DNA of 64,000 nt from Pseudomonas sp. MM213. GTDB taxonomy: Bacteria; Pseudomonadota; Gammaproteobacteria; Pseudomonadales; Pseudomonadaceae. The stretch lies in NCBI RefSeq assembly GCF_020423045.1, contig NZ_CP081943.1, forward strand, positions 4,154,001 through 4,218,000. The letters run 5' to 3'. Below the pieces are notes generated by a model that was not told the origin of the DNA, did not search any database, and saw nothing but the letters and a program-made list of their open reading frames with translations. Position 1 is the first letter of the stretch. Each line of letters starts with the position of its first letter. Positions 18,400-27,834 of this stretch are shown piece after piece. The translations under genes were made by a program, and so were the position numbers.

Positions 18400-19020
18400 A
18401 TGCGTCCATTTTTCAAGACATGGCTAACCATTTGCCTTTTGATGCCACTGGCCGCCCACGCCACCAATCGTGAGCAACGTCTTCCTAACGTTAATGGTTA
18501 CACCCCAAAATCCCATGTTTCTGCTCCTTCGAGCAAAAACAAACAAACTGCCAAGCAACCGACTTCGCTGAGCAAAGCCAACAGCAAGCTTGTCCCGCCG
18601 ATGGCGACCAAGGAAAGCAGCAATGTGCTGAGCCGTGCCGTCAACGTCCTCGGTACACCTTACCGTTGGGGCGGCAGCAGCCCAAGTAAAGGGTTCGATT
18701 GCAGCGGCCTGGTGAAATACGCGTTCAACGACGCCACGTTTGACCTGCCACGCACCTCGAACGCCATGGCCAGCGGTCATGGCGAGAAAGTCGAACGCGG
18801 CGACCTGAAGCCGGGCGACCTGATTTTCTTCAACATCAAGAGCCGCCGGGTCAATCACGTTGCCATCTACCTGGGCAACGACCGCTTCATCCACGCACCA
18901 CGCCGTGGCAAGTCGGTGACCATCGACACCTTGAAGAAACCGTACTGGGAAAGCCACTACGTGGTTGCCAAGCGGGTTCTGCCTAAAGAGAAGAACACGC
19001 TGCAGGTTGTTCAGCGCTGA
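18400..19020 (+). CDS. Exported NlpC/P60 (C40) peptidoglycan endopeptidase
   Basis: A 206-residue protein with a signal peptide (MRPFFKTWLTICLLMPLAAH, cleavage after AHA), a Ser/Lys-rich linker and a C-terminal NlpC/P60 domain from about residue 80. The catalytic Cys is in FDCSGLVKYAF and the His in VNHVAIYLGNDRFIHA. Such enzymes cut peptide cross-links in the periplasm. The ATG at 18400 is chosen because it starts the signal peptide. A GC-rich terminator follows directly. It takes the place beside pilT where I would expect pilU. Confidence 0.9.
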   Translation: MRPFFKTWLTICLLMPLAAHATNREQRLPNVNGYTPKSHVSAPSSKNKQTAKQPTSLSKANSKLVPPMATKESSNVLSRAVNVLGTPYRWGGSSPSKGFDCSGLVKYAFNDATFDLPRTSNAMASGHGEKVERGDLKPGDLIFFNIKSRRVNHVAIYLGNDRFIHAPRRGKSVTIDTLKKPYWESHYVVAKRVLPKEKNTLQVVQR

Positions 19021-19024
19021 TTTG

Positions 19025-19051
19025 AAAATCCCGGGCCTAACCCGGGATTTT
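19025..19051 (+). terminator. Intrinsic terminator after the NlpC/P60 gene
   Basis: AAAATCCCGGG-CCTAA-CCCGGGATTTT, an 11-bp symmetrical stem with a T-run, starts 5 nt after the stop codon. The symmetry lets it also work on the minus strand. Confidence 0.85.
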
Positions 19052-19070
19052 GCTTTGAACCTGATGCCCC

Positions 19071-19138
19071 CATCGCGAGCAGGCTCGCTCCCACATTGGA
19101 ATGCATTCACCTGTGGGAGCGAGGCTTGCCCGCGAAGG
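19071..19138. repeat. REP doublet with two different arm classes, TGTGGG end inside
   Basis: The left unit is of the GCGAGC class (CATCGCGAGCAGGCTCGCTC), the right unit of the GCGAGGC class (GAGCGAGGCTTGCCCGCGAA). It lies between the NlpC/P60 gene and the pilT end. Confidence 0.88.
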
Positions 19139-19152
19139 CGTATTCGGACTGG

Positions 19153-20187
19153 TCAAAAATTATCCGGCGACCGCGCCTTATCCCGCGCATGCTCGCGGCT
19201 GATCAAGCCCTTGGTCACCAACTCCTTCAAGCACATATCCAGCGTCTGCATCCCCAGATTCCCGCCGGTCTGAATCGACGAGTACATCTGCGCCACCTTG
19301 TCCTCACGGATCAGGTTACGGATCGCCGATGTTCCCAGCATGATTTCGTGCGCCGCGATCCGCCCGCCGCCGATCTTCTTCACCAGCGTCTGCGATACCA
19401 CCGCCAGCAGCGACTCGGACAACATCGAACGCACCATCGACTTCTCTTCCCCCGGAAACACATCCACGATCCGGTCGATGGTTTTCGCCGCCGACGTGGT
19501 GTGCAACGTGCCAAACACCAGATGGCCAGTCTCGGCAGCCGTCAGCGCCAGGCGAATAGTCTCCAGATCACGCATCTCGCCCACCAGAATCACATCCGGA
19601 TCCTCCCGCAACGCCGAGCGCAAGGCGGTGGCGAAGCTACGGGTATCGCGATGGACTTCGCGCTGATTGATCAGGCATTTGCGTGATTCGTGGACGAATT
19701 CGATCGGGTCTTCAATGGTCAGGATGTGGTGATGACGATGGTTGTTCAGGTAGTCGATCATCGCCGCCAGGGTGGTGGACTTGCCGGAACCGGTCGGGCC
19801 GGTGACCAGCACCAGGCCACGGGGGGAGTCGGTAATCTTGCGAAACACTTCCCCCATCCCGAGGTCTTCCATGCTCAGGACCTTCGACGGAATCGTTCGG
19901 AACACCGCGCCGGCGCCACGGCTCTGGTTGAACGCATTGACCCGGAAACGCGCAACGCCGGGCACATCAAAGGAAAAGTCGGTTTCCAGGTGTTTCTCGA
20001 AATCCACCCGCTGGGTGTCGTTCATGATGTCGTAGACCAGCTCCTGAACTTCCTTGTGATCCAGGGCTGGCAGATTGATGCGCCGCACATCGCCGTCGAC
20101 GCGAATCATCGGTGGCAGGCCTGCCGACAGGTGCAAGTCGGACGCTCCTTGTTTGGCGCTGAACGCCAGCAGCTCAGTGATATCCAT
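19153..20187 (-). CDS. pilT: PilT, type IV pilus retraction ATPase
   Basis: A 344-residue hexameric secretion ATPase. The Walker A motif GPTGSGKSTT sits near 132-141, the Asp box is HHILTIEDPIEFVHE, Walker B includes DVILVGEMRDLETI, and the His box is GHLVFGTLHTTSAAKTIDRI. The PilT-specific AIRNLIREDK motif is near 288-297. It powers depolymerisation of pilin during twitching. The ATG at 20187 (MDITELL) gives exactly the usual length. pilU, which follows pilT in P. aeruginosa, is missing here. yggS is divergent, 57 nt away. Confidence 0.97.
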   Translation of the reverse strand: MDITELLAFSAKQGASDLHLSAGLPPMIRVDGDVRRINLPALDHKEVQELVYDIMNDTQRVDFEKHLETDFSFDVPGVARFRVNAFNQSRGAGAVFRTIPSKVLSMEDLGMGEVFRKITDSPRGLVLVTGPTGSGKSTTLAAMIDYLNNHRHHHILTIEDPIEFVHESRKCLINQREVHRDTRSFATALRSALREDPDVILVGEMRDLETIRLALTAAETGHLVFGTLHTTSAAKTIDRIVDVFPGEEKSMVRSMLSESLLAVVSQTLVKKIGGGRIAAHEIMLGTSAIRNLIREDKVAQMYSSIQTGGNLGMQTLDMCLKELVTKGLISREHARDKARSPDNF

Positions 20188-20244
20188 AGCACTCCTCAAT
20201 TCCAGTAGAATGCCGCCAACCTCAGACCCGCTGGCGCCTCTTGA

Positions 20245-20931
20245 ATGTCCACGATAGCAGACAACATTGAACTGGTTAGTTCACGCATCCGGGCTGCCGC
20301 CCTCGCCGCCCATCGTGACGAACACAGCGTCCAGCTCCTGGCCGTGAGCAAGACCAAGCCCGCCGAGGCCCTGCGCGAAGCACATGCCGCCGGCCTGCGC
20401 GACTTTGGCGAGAACTACCTGCAGGAAGCCCTGGGCAAACAGCTCGAATTGGCCGACCTGCCCTTGATCTGGCACTTCATCGGCCCCATTCAATCGAACA
20501 AGACTCGCGCTATCGCCGAGCACTTCGCTTGGGTGCATTCCGTGGATCGCTTGAAAATCGCACAACGCCTGTCCGAACAACGCCCTGCCGATCTGCCGCC
20601 ACTGAACATCTGCATCCAGGTCAATGTCAGCGGTGAGGCCAGCAAATCCGGCTGCACCCCGGCCGACCTGCCGGCCCTGGCCAACGCCATCAGCGAACTG
20701 CCGCGCATCAAGCTGCGCGGGCTGATGGCGATTCCCGAGCCGACGGAAGATCGCGCCGCCCAGGACGCCGCTTTTGCTGCCGTGCAAAGCCTGCAAGCCA
20801 GCCTGAACCTGCCGCTCGACACACTTTCCATGGGCATGAGCCACGACCTTGAGTCGGCCATCGCCCAAGGCGCCACTTGGGTCCGCATCGGTACGGCCCT
20901 GTTTGGCGCCCGCGACTACGGTCAGCCTTGA
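20245..20931 (+). CDS. yggS: YggS/PLPBP family PLP homeostasis protein
   Basis: A 228-residue single-domain TIM-barrel protein related to the N-domain of alanine racemase. The PLP-binding Lys is in LLAVSKTKPAEAL near residue 36; other hallmarks are LRDFGENYLQEAL, WHFIGPIQSNK and MGMSHDLESAI. The family does not racemise; it keeps pyridoxal phosphate and amino acid pools balanced. It stands divergent to pilT and 36 nt before proC, an old conserved order (pilT-yggS-proC-yggT). Confidence 0.95.
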   Translation: MSTIADNIELVSSRIRAAALAAHRDEHSVQLLAVSKTKPAEALREAHAAGLRDFGENYLQEALGKQLELADLPLIWHFIGPIQSNKTRAIAEHFAWVHSVDRLKIAQRLSEQRPADLPPLNICIQVNVSGEASKSGCTPADLPALANAISELPRIKLRGLMAIPEPTEDRAAQDAAFAAVQSLQASLNLPLDTLSMGMSHDLESAIAQGATWVRIGTALFGARDYGQP

Positions 20932-20967
20932 ACCCATGGCCGACTCTTCTATTTATAAGGACCTGAC

Positions 20968-21786
20968 ATGAGCAAGACTCGTATTGCCTTTATCGGTGCC
21001 GGCAACATGGCCGCCAGCCTGATCGGCGGCCTGCGCGCCAAAGGTCTGGACGCCGCGCAGATCCGCGCCAGCGATCCGGGCGCAGAAACCCGCACCAAAG
21101 TGAACGCCGAACACGGCATCGAAGTATTCGCTGACAACGCCGAGGCCATTCAAGGCGCCGACGTGGTCGTTCTGGCGGTCAAACCGCAAGCGATGAAAGC
21201 CGTGTGCGAAGCGATTCGCCCGAGCTTGAAACCGGATCAACTGGTGGTGTCCATCGCTGCCGGCATCACCTGCGCCAGCATGAACAACTGGCTCGGCGCA
21301 CAACCGATCGTGCGCTGCATGCCCAATACCCCGGCGCTGCTGCGTCAGGGCGTGAGCGGTTTGTTCGCCACCGCCGAAGTCACCGCAGAACAGCGCCAAC
21401 AGGCGCAAGAACTGCTGTCGGCCGTGGGCATCGCCTTGTGGCTGGATGAAGAGCAGCAACTGGACGCCGTCACCGCCGTCTCCGGCTCGGGCCCTGCGTA
21501 CTTCTTCCTGTTGATCGAAGCCATGACCGCCGCCGGCGTGAAGCTCGGCCTGCCGGCGGACATCGCTGCCCAACTGACCCTGCAAACTGCCTTGGGCGCC
21601 GCACACATGGCGGTTGCCAGCGATGTCGACGCGGCTGAACTGCGTCGCCGTGTGACATCGCCGGCGGGCACCACAGAAGCTGCAATCAAATCGTTCCAGG
21701 CTGGCGGCTTCGAAGCGCTGGTAGAAAAAGCACTCGGCGCCGCTGCGCACCGCTCGGCCGAGATGGCTGAGCAGCTCGGTCGCTAA
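20968..21786 (+). CDS. proC: Pyrroline-5-carboxylate reductase
   Basis: A 272-residue NAD(P)H-dependent enzyme making proline from pyrroline-5-carboxylate. The Rossmann loop IAFIGAGNMAASLIGGL is at the N-terminus; the substrate region includes VRCMPNTPALLRQGVSGLFA and AVSGSGPAYFFLLIEA, and the C-terminal RRRVTSPAGTTEAAI motif is typical. The gene lies between yggS and yggT, all on the plus strand and close together, so it is probably cotranscribed with both. Confidence 0.97.
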   Translation: MSKTRIAFIGAGNMAASLIGGLRAKGLDAAQIRASDPGAETRTKVNAEHGIEVFADNAEAIQGADVVVLAVKPQAMKAVCEAIRPSLKPDQLVVSIAAGITCASMNNWLGAQPIVRCMPNTPALLRQGVSGLFATAEVTAEQRQQAQELLSAVGIALWLDEEQQLDAVTAVSGSGPAYFFLLIEAMTAAGVKLGLPADIAAQLTLQTALGAAHMAVASDVDAAELRRRVTSPAGTTEAAIKSFQAGGFEALVEKALGAAAHRSAEMAEQLGR

Positions 21787-21807
21787 TCAGCCCTTACAAA
21801 GGAATAA

Positions 21808-22398
21808 ATGATGCTAGGACTCAACGACGCTGCCATTTTCATCATCAAGACCCTGGGCAGCCTGTATCTGCTGATTGTGCTGTTGCGCTTCATCCTGCAA
21901 CTGGTCCGGGCGAACTTCTACAACCCGCTCTGCCAGTTCATCGTCAAGGCTACCCAGCCGCTGCTCAAGCCTCTGCGCCGGGTCATCCCGAGCATGTTCG
22001 GGCTGGATATGTCGTCACTGGTGCTGGCGCTGATCGTGCAAATGCTGCTGATCGCGGTCATCGTGTCGCTCAAAGGCTTCATGGTCGATTGGGTGCTGCT
22101 GGTGCCGTGGGCGCTGATTGCGCTGTTCTCGCTGTTTTTGAATATTATTTTCTGGGCGATGATCATCAGCGTGATTCTGTCCTGGGTCGCACCGGGTAGC
22201 CACAATCCGGGCGCCGAGCTGGTCGCGCAGATTACTGAACCGGTACTGGCCCCATTCCGCCGGATCATTCCGAACCTGGGCGGCCTCGATATCTCGCCGA
22301 TCTTCGCGTTCATCGTGATCCAGTTGCTGCAAAGCTGGCTGATTCCGCGACTGGCGTACTTTGCCCTGATGCCTCAAGGGCTGCTCGGTTTGATCTGA
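21808..22398 (+). CDS. yggT: YggT family membrane protein
   Basis: A 196-residue inner-membrane protein made of two YggT repeats, each with two helices and an NPL.Q / NPG.E-type loop followed by PLLKPLRRVIP or PVLAPFRRIIP. Family function is not settled; it is linked to cell division or osmotic stress in other bacteria and to cell shape in plastids. An AAAGGA site lies before the first of two adjacent ATG codons. It sits 21 nt after proC. Confidence 0.92.
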   Translation: MMLGLNDAAIFIIKTLGSLYLLIVLLRFILQLVRANFYNPLCQFIVKATQPLLKPLRRVIPSMFGLDMSSLVLALIVQMLLIAVIVSLKGFMVDWVLLVPWALIALFSLFLNIIFWAMIISVILSWVAPGSHNPGAELVAQITEPVLAPFRRIIPNLGGLDISPIFAFIVIQLLQSWLIPRLAYFALMPQGLLGLI

Positions 22399-22413
22399 TA
22401 CCGCGTCATCGTT

Positions 22414-22497
22414 CTTCGCGGGCAAGCCTCGCTCCTACAGGTCATGCGCCATTTCAACATTGCCGCATGACCTGTAGGAGCGAGGCTTGCCCGCGAA
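22414..22497. repeat. REP doublet, GCGAGGC-arm class, TGTAGG ends inside
   Basis: Inverted units around a spacer that itself pairs (GGTCATGCG/CGCATGACC type). The left flank, ATACCGCGTCATCGTT, repeats part of the loop of the element at 9753, suggesting a remnant of a neighbouring doublet. Confidence 0.88.
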
Positions 22498-22600
22498 TGT
22501 AGCGCCTCGGTTCAACTGAATGAAATCAGGCCCGGCCTTTGCTTGCCGCTAACCCCACCGGTCTTTAGACTTACGCCTCATTTCAACGAGAGCAGGGTCG

Positions 22601-23740
22601 ATGCCAACTGCCTTTCCCGCCGATTCTGTTGGTCTGGTGACGCCGCAAGTGGCGCACTTCAGTGAACCCCTGGCCCTGGCCTGTGGCCGTTCGCTCCCAG
22701 CGTATGACCTGATTTACGAAACCTACGGCACGCTGAACGCCACGGCGAGCAACGCCGTGCTGATCTGTCACGCCTTGTCCGGTCACCATCACGCCGCCGG
22801 CTTCCACAGCCCCGACGACCGCAAACCCGGTTGGTGGGACAGCTGCATCGGCCCCGGCAAGCCGATCGACACCAACAAGTTCTTCGTGGTCAGCCTGAAC
22901 AACCTCGGCGGTTGCAACGGCTCCACGGGCCCGAGCAGCGTCAACCCGGAAACCGGAAAGCCGTTCGGCGCCGATTTCCCGGTGCTGACCGTGGAAGACT
23001 GGGTGCACAGCCAGGCGCGCCTGGCCGACCGGATCGGCATCAGCCAATGGGCCGCCGTGATTGGTGGCAGCCTCGGCGGCATGCAGGCGATGCAATGGAG
23101 CATCACCTACCCCGATCGCATTCGTCACTGCCTGGCCATTGCCTCGGCACCGAAACTGTCGGCACAGAACATCGCCTTCAACGAAGTCGCACGCCAGGCA
23201 ATCCTCACCGACCCCGAATTCCACGGTGGTTCGTTCCAGGAAGCGGGCGTGATCCCCAAGCGCGGCTTGATGCTGGCGCGGATGGTCGGGCACATCACTT
23301 ATCTGTCCGATGACTCGATGGGCGAAAAATTCGGCCGCGGCCTGAAGAGCGAAAAGCTCAACTACGACTTCCACAGCGTCGAGTTCCAGGTTGAAAGCTA
23401 CCTGCGTTATCAGGGCGAAGAGTTCTCCGGGCGTTTCGATGCCAACACTTACCTGCTGATGACCAAGGCGCTGGACTACTTCGACCCGGCAGCAAACTTC
23501 GACGATGACCTGGCGAAAACCTTCGCCGGCGCTTCGGCCAAGTTCTGCGTGATGTCCTTCACCACCGACTGGCGCTTCTCCCCGGCCCGCTCGCGGGAAC
23601 TGGTGGACGCGCTGATGGCGGCCAAGAAAGACGTCTGCTACCTCGAGATCGACGCTCCGCAAGGCCACGACGCCTTCCTGATTCCGATCCCGCGTTACTT
23701 GCAGGCGTTCAGCAATTACATGAACCGCATTACGTTGTGA
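22601..23740 (+). CDS. metX: Homoserine O-acyltransferase (MetX; succinyl type expected in Pseudomonas)
   Basis: A 379-residue alpha/beta-hydrolase that activates homoserine for methionine synthesis. The nucleophile elbow [14 protein letters not shown] is near residue 155, and the catalytic His lies in [11 protein letters not shown] near 362. Other conserved parts are [12 protein letters not shown] and [13 protein letters not shown]. Pseudomonas MetX enzymes were shown to prefer succinyl-CoA; the sequence alone does not tell me the acyl donor. metW follows after 7 nt, the usual pair. Confidence 0.94.
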   Translation: MPTAFPADSVGLVTPQVAHFSEPLALACGRSLPAYDLIYETYGTLNATASNAVLICHALSGHHHAAGFHSPDDRKPGWWDSCIGPGKPIDTNKFFVVSLNNLGGCNGSTGPSSVNPETGKPFGADFPVLTVEDWVHSQARLADRIGISQWAAVIGGSLGGMQAMQWSITYPDRIRHCLAIASAPKLSAQNIAFNEVARQAILTDPEFHGGSFQEAGVIPKRGLMLARMVGHITYLSDDSMGEKFGRGLKSEKLNYDFHSVEFQVESYLRYQGEEFSGRFDANTYLLMTKALDYFDPAANFDDDLAKTFAGASAKFCVMSFTTDWRFSPARSRELVDALMAAKKDVCYLEIDAPQGHDAFLIPIPRYLQAFSNYMNRITL

Positions 23741-23747
23741 GAAAGCC

Positions 23748-24368
23748 ATGAGAGCTGATCTGGAAATCATCCAGGAATGGATCCCCGCCGGCAGCCGCGT
23801 GCTCGACCTCGGTTGCGGTGACGGCGAGCTGCTGACGTGGCTGCGCGACAACAAACAAGTCACCGGCTACGGCCTGGAAAACGACCCGGACAACATCGCC
23901 GAGTGCGTGGCCAAGGGCATCAACGTGATCGAGCAGGACCTGGACAAGGGCCTGGGCAACTTTGCCAGCAACAGTTTCGACGTCGTGGTCATGACCCAGG
24001 CGCTGCAAGCCGTGCATTACCCGGACAAGATCCTCGACGAAATGCTGCGGGTCGGTCGCCAATGCATCATCACCTTCCCCAACTTCGGTCACTGGCGCTG
24101 CCGCTGGTACCTGGCGAGCAAGGGCCGGATGCCGGTGTCCGAGTTTCTGCCGTACACCTGGTACAACACGCCGAACATCCACTTTTGCACTTTCGAAGAC
24201 TTTGAAGCACTTTGCCGCGAACGTGAAGCCAAGGTCATTGATCGGCTTGCCGTGGATCAACAGCATCGGCACGGGTGGGCCAGTAAGCTATGGCCTAATC
24301 TGTTAGGTGAGATCGGTATTTACCGCGTCAGCAGTCCAGGACTGCAGGATCACAAGGTCGCGGTCTGA
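23748..24368 (+). CDS. metW: MetW, methionine biosynthesis methyltransferase-fold partner of MetX
   Basis: A 206-residue class I methyltransferase-like protein with the SAM motif VLDLGCGDGELLTWL near 20-34 and FDVVVMTQALQAVHYP. MetW pairs with MetX in many proteobacteria and is needed for full homoserine acylation there; no methyl acceptor is known. Tight spacing to metX (7 nt) supports one operon and shared function. Confidence 0.94.
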   Translation: MRADLEIIQEWIPAGSRVLDLGCGDGELLTWLRDNKQVTGYGLENDPDNIAECVAKGINVIEQDLDKGLGNFASNSFDVVVMTQALQAVHYPDKILDEMLRVGRQCIITFPNFGHWRCRWYLASKGRMPVSEFLPYTWYNTPNIHFCTFEDFEALCREREAKVIDRLAVDQQHRHGWASKLWPNLLGEIGIYRVSSPGLQDHKVAV

Positions 24369-24394
24369 ACCACCCTATTTCAAGGAGAACGATC

Positions 24395-24829
24395 ATGGGT
24401 CGTCTAGCGTTATTTCTACTCACTGCCTGCCTGAGCGTTACCGCCATGGCCGCCGACGTCATCAAGGGCGAGCGCAAGGAAACCTTCGGTGACGTGACGG
24501 TGCATTACAACACCTTCAACTCCACGTTCCTGACACCGGACATTGCCAAGTCCGCCGAACTGGTCCGCAGCAAGAACCAGGGCGTGATCAACGTCTCGGT
24601 GATCAAGGATGGCAAACCGCTGGTCTCTAACGTCAGCGGCACGGTCAAAGACCTCACCAGCCAAAGTGTGCCGTTGAAATTCAAGCAGATCACCGAACAA
24701 GGCGCGATCTACTACATCGCGCAATACCCTGTGGAGCAACAGGAAGTCCGCACCTTCGATATCAAAGTGCAGACCGGCGATAAAACCAACACCATCAGTT
24801 TCCAACAAGAGCTTTTCCCCGGCCAATGA
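24395..24829 (+). CDS. Exported DUF4426 domain protein
   Basis: A 144-residue protein with a signal peptide ([19 protein letters not shown], cleavage before ADVIKG). The mature part is beta-rich with the segment [20 protein letters not shown] typical of DUF4426. The function is unknown; a periplasmic location is inferred. It starts 27 nt after metW and overlaps rdgB, so it belongs to the metX-metW-rdgB-hemW run. Confidence 0.85.
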   Translation: MGRLALFLLTACLSVTAMAADVIKGERKETFGDVTVHYNTFNSTFLTPDIAKSAELVRSKNQGVINVSVIKDGKPLVSNVSGTVKDLTSQSVPLKFKQITEQGAIYYIAQYPVEQQEVRTFDIKVQTGDKTNTISFQQELFPGQ

Positions 24830-25422
24830 TGAATTTCACGCAACTCGTACTGGCCAGCCACAACGCCGGCAAACTCAAGGAACTCCAGGCCATGCTCGGC
24901 GACTCGGTGCATCTGCGCTCGATCGGCGAGTTCAGCAGCGTCGAGCCTGAAGAAACCGGTCTGTCGTTCGTCGAGAACGCCATTCTCAAGGCCCGCAATG
25001 CCGCGCGCATTTCCGGCCTGCCGGCGTTGGCCGACGACTCCGGGCTGGCGGTGGATTTCCTTGGCGGCGCACCGGGTATCTACTCGGCTCGTTACGCTGA
25101 CGGCAAAGGCGATGCGGCGAACAACGCCAAACTGCTCGACGCCTTGAAAGACGTGCCGCAAGCCGAGCGCGGCGCGCAGTTCGTCTGCGTGCTGGCGCTG
25201 GTGCGCCACGCTGATGATCCGCTGCCGATCCTCTGCGAAGGGCTGTGGCATGGGCGCATCCTGACCCAAGCCAGTGGCGAGCACGGTTTCGGTTACGATC
25301 CGCTGTTCTGGGTGCCAGAGCGCGATTGCTCCAGCGCCGAGCTGAGCCCGAGCGACAAGAACCTCATCAGCCACCGCGCCCGTGCAATGGATCTGCTGCG
25401 CCAGCGTCTGGGCTTGAAATGA
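24826..25422 (+). CDS. rdgB: RdgB, XTP/dITP diphosphatase
   Basis: A 198-residue Ham1-family enzyme that removes inosine and xanthosine triphosphates from the nucleotide pool. The substrate loop [16 protein letters not shown] is at the N-terminus, with [20 protein letters not shown] near 67-86 and SHRARAM near the end. The ATG at 24826 or the next one at 24829 overlaps the stop of the DUF4426 gene; the stop overlaps the hemW start (ATGA). Confidence 0.95.
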   Translation: MMNFTQLVLASHNAGKLKELQAMLGDSVHLRSIGEFSSVEPEETGLSFVENAILKARNAARISGLPALADDSGLAVDFLGGAPGIYSARYADGKGDAANNAKLLDALKDVPQAERGAQFVCVLALVRHADDPLPILCEGLWHGRILTQASGEHGFGYDPLFWVPERDCSSAELSPSDKNLISHRARAMDLLRQRLGLK

Positions 25423-26624
25423 CCCGTGAATCATCCGCGCCACCGCTGATCTACGGCGGCGGCGCACAATCACCTCGGGCTGCGCTTCCCGTGCTGCCGC
25501 CCCTGGCGCTGTACATCCACATCCCGTGGTGTGTGCGCAAATGCCCTTATTGCGACTTCAACTCCCACACCGCAAGCCCCGTGCTGCCGGAAGAAGAGTA
25601 CGTCGACGCCTTGCTAGCGGACCTTGATCAGGATTTGCACGCGGTCTACGGCCGCGAGTTGAGCTCGATCTTCTTTGGTGGTGGCACGCCGAGCCTGTTC
25701 AGCGCCGAAGCCTTGGGCCGCCTGCTCAAAGGCGTCGAGCAACGGATTCCGTTTGCCGGCGACATTGAAATCACCCTGGAGGCCAATCCAGGCACGTTCG
25801 AGCAAGAGAAGTTCGTCGCCTACCGCGCGCTGGGCATCAATCGGCTATCGATCGGCATCCAGAGCTTTCAGGAAGAGAAACTCAAGGCACTGGGGCGGAT
25901 TCACAACGGCGATGAAGCGGTGCGAGCCGCCGGCATGGCGCGCCAGGCCGGGTTCGATAACTTCAACCTGGACTTGATGCACGGTTTGCCCGATCAGTCG
26001 CTGGACGACGCCCTGAGTGATCTGCGCCAGGCCATCGCCCTGAAGCCGACCCACTTGTCCTGGTACCAGCTGACGCTGGAGCCGAACACGGTGTTCTGGA
26101 ACCAGCCGCCTGTGCTGCCGGAAGACGACACGCTGTGGGACATTCAGGAAGCCGGCCAGGCGCTGCTCGCCGAGCACGGTTACGCACAATACGAAGTCTC
26201 GGCGTATGCCCTGCCCGGTCGTCCGGCGCGGCATAACCTCAATTACTGGAGCTTCGGCGACTTCATCGGCATCGGTGCCGGTGCCCACGGCAAGCTCAGT
26301 CATCCGGACGGGCGCATCGTGCGCACCTGGAAGACGCGCCTGCCGAAGGATTACCTGAACCCGGCGAAAAGCTTCAAGGCTGGCGAGAAAGCGCTGACCA
26401 ACGATGAACTGCCGTTCGATTTTCTGATGAACGCTTTGCGCCTGACTGATGGCGTGGAATCACGGCTGTATCCAGAGCGCACCGGGCTGAGCCTGGAAAG
26501 CCTCGCCGAAGGCCGCCGCGAAGCCGAACAAAGCGGCCTGTTGCAGGTCGAACCGTCACGCCTGGCGGCCACCGAGCGCGGGCAATTGTTCCTCAATGAC
26601 TTGCTGCAAACATTTCTGAGCTGA
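25419..26624 (+). CDS. hemW: HemW, radical SAM heme chaperone
   Basis: A 401-residue radical SAM protein. The cluster motif is [13 protein letters not shown] near 37-49, followed by [11 protein letters not shown] and the HemN-like C-terminal domain with [20 protein letters not shown]. HemW proteins were long called HemN but act in heme delivery rather than coproporphyrinogen oxidation. I chose the ATG at 25419, which overlaps the rdgB stop, instead of an open frame continuing upstream inside rdgB. Confidence 0.92.
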   Translation: MTRESSAPPLIYGGGAQSPRAALPVLPPLALYIHIPWCVRKCPYCDFNSHTASPVLPEEEYVDALLADLDQDLHAVYGRELSSIFFGGGTPSLFSAEALGRLLKGVEQRIPFAGDIEITLEANPGTFEQEKFVAYRALGINRLSIGIQSFQEEKLKALGRIHNGDEAVRAAGMARQAGFDNFNLDLMHGLPDQSLDDALSDLRQAIALKPTHLSWYQLTLEPNTVFWNQPPVLPEDDTLWDIQEAGQALLAEHGYAQYEVSAYALPGRPARHNLNYWSFGDFIGIGAGAHGKLSHPDGRIVRTWKTRLPKDYLNPAKSFKAGEKALTNDELPFDFLMNALRLTDGVESRLYPERTGLSLESLAEGRREAEQSGLLQVEPSRLAATERGQLFLNDLLQTFLS

Positions 26625-26646
26625 TTTCAGCCGTAAGGGAAAACGA

Positions 26647-26970
26647 ATGGATTTGATACTCGACCTGCTCGCCACCGTCTCCCGCTGGAGCCGCAGTAAC
26701 CTGTCGGAAATCTCTCTGGCGCTGGTGGGGTGTTTGCTGGTGCTGTTCGGCGCGGACATCAAAGCCTGGATCGATCAACGCCTGGGTAGCATCGCCGGCG
26801 CTTTGCGCGTCCCGTTGCTCGCGCTGGTGTGCATGATCGGCAGCGGTGCCGCGCTGATCTACGCCACACCGTGGATCGTTCGTGGTTTGAGCCAGTTCAA
26901 CAACTACAGCCTGGCGCCGGTGTTGTTGGTGGTGTTGGTGCTGATTGGCGTCGTCGCCGACCGCCGCTGA
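26647..26970 (+). CDS. DUF3392 small membrane protein
   Basis: A 107-residue protein with three hydrophobic stretches: about 23-40 (ISLALVGCLLVLFGADI), 50-75 (LRVPLLALVCMIGSGAALIY) and 85-105 (LAPVLLVVLVLIGVVA). It matches the DUF3392 family, whose role is unknown. It follows hemW by 22 nt and is probably the last gene of that operon, since a REP doublet and the opposing trmB come next. Confidence 0.83.
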   Translation: MDLILDLLATVSRWSRSNLSEISLALVGCLLVLFGADIKAWIDQRLGSIAGALRVPLLALVCMIGSGAALIYATPWIVRGLSQFNNYSLAPVLLVVLVLIGVVADRR

Positions 26971-26990
26971 TTTCCGGACACAAAAAAACC

Positions 26991-27082
26991 TGTAGGAGCA
27001 AGGCTTGCCCGCGAAGGCGGTGTGTCAGTCGATGATGATAGTGACTGGTACGGCCCCTTCGCGGGCAAGCCTCGCTCCTACA
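26991..27082. repeat. REP doublet, GCGAGGC-arm class, TGTAGG ends outside
   Basis: Inverted arms (the left one with one change, GCAAGGC) around a loop starting GCGGTGTGTCAGTCG. It lies between the converging DUF3392 and trmB genes. Confidence 0.92.
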
Positions 27083-27099
27083 GGTTTATAGCGTAGGGC

Positions 27100-27828
27100 T
27101 TAGGACTGCTTTTCGAACTTCAGGTCCCACACGCCATGCCCAAGTCGTTCGCCACGGCGTTCGAACTTGGTGATCGGGCGCTCGGCCGGGCGCGGTACGC
27201 ACTTGCCGTCTTCGGCGAGGTTGCGATAACCCGGCGCAACGTTCATCACTTCCAGCATGTATTCAGCGTACGGTTCCCAGTCGGTGGCCATGTGCAGAAT
27301 ACCGCCGACCTTCAACTTGCTGCGCACCAGTTCAGCGAACGACGCCTGAACGATACGACGCTTGTGGTGGCGGCTCTTGTGCCATGGGTCCGGGAAAAAC
27401 AGCATCAGGCGATCGAGGCTGTTGTCGGCCACGCAACGGTTGAGCACTTCGATCGCGTCGCAATCGTAGACCCGCAGGTTGGTCAGGCCCTGAGTCAGCA
27501 CGCCATTGAGCAGCGCGCCCACACCCGGACGGTGCACTTCCACGCCAATGAAATCCTGTTCCGGCGAAGCGGCGGCCATTTCCAGCAGCGAATGGCCCAT
27601 GCCGAAACCGATTTCCAGCGAACGCGGTGCCGAGCGACCGAATACCTGGTCGAAGTCCACCGGCGCGTCGGCCAATGGCAGCACGAACAGCGGCGTGCCC
27701 TGTTCCAGACCTTTTTGCTGGCCTTCGGTCATGCGCCCGGCGCGCATCACGAAACTCTTGATGCGGCGGTGTTGGCGCTCGTCGCCTTCTTCCGTCTGGA
27801 TTGGCGTGTCGTTTGATTCAGTCATCAA
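27100..27828 (-). CDS. trmB: tRNA (guanine-N7-)-methyltransferase
   Basis: A 242-residue SAM enzyme that makes m7G46 in tRNA. SAM binding shows in [16 protein letters not shown] and [15 protein letters not shown]; the catalytic region is [20 protein letters not shown] and the C-terminal end has [19 protein letters not shown]. Two adjacent ATGs allow a start at 27828 or 27825. It follows thiG by 6 nt on the minus strand and is probably in the thiS-thiG-trmB operon. Confidence 0.96.
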   Translation of the reverse strand: MMTESNDTPIQTEEGDERQHRRIKSFVMRAGRMTEGQQKGLEQGTPLFVLPLADAPVDFDQVFGRSAPRSLEIGFGMGHSLLEMAAASPEQDFIGVEVHRPGVGALLNGVLTQGLTNLRVYDCDAIEVLNRCVADNSLDRLMLFFPDPWHKSRHHKRRIVQASFAELVRSKLKVGGILHMATDWEPYAEYMLEVMNVAPGYRNLAEDGKCVPRPAERPITKFERRGERLGHGVWDLKFEKQS

Positions 27829-27834
27829 TGGCTC

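Noticed and set aside
25245..25418. Longer hemW start within rdgB
   Set aside because: It would overlap rdgB by 178 nt and has no HemW similarity; the ATGA start at 25419 fits.
25419..26624. Coproporphyrinogen oxidase HemN
   Set aside because: Length (401) and the CVRKCPYC motif region fit HemW, the heme chaperone branch, better than HemN (about 450 residues).
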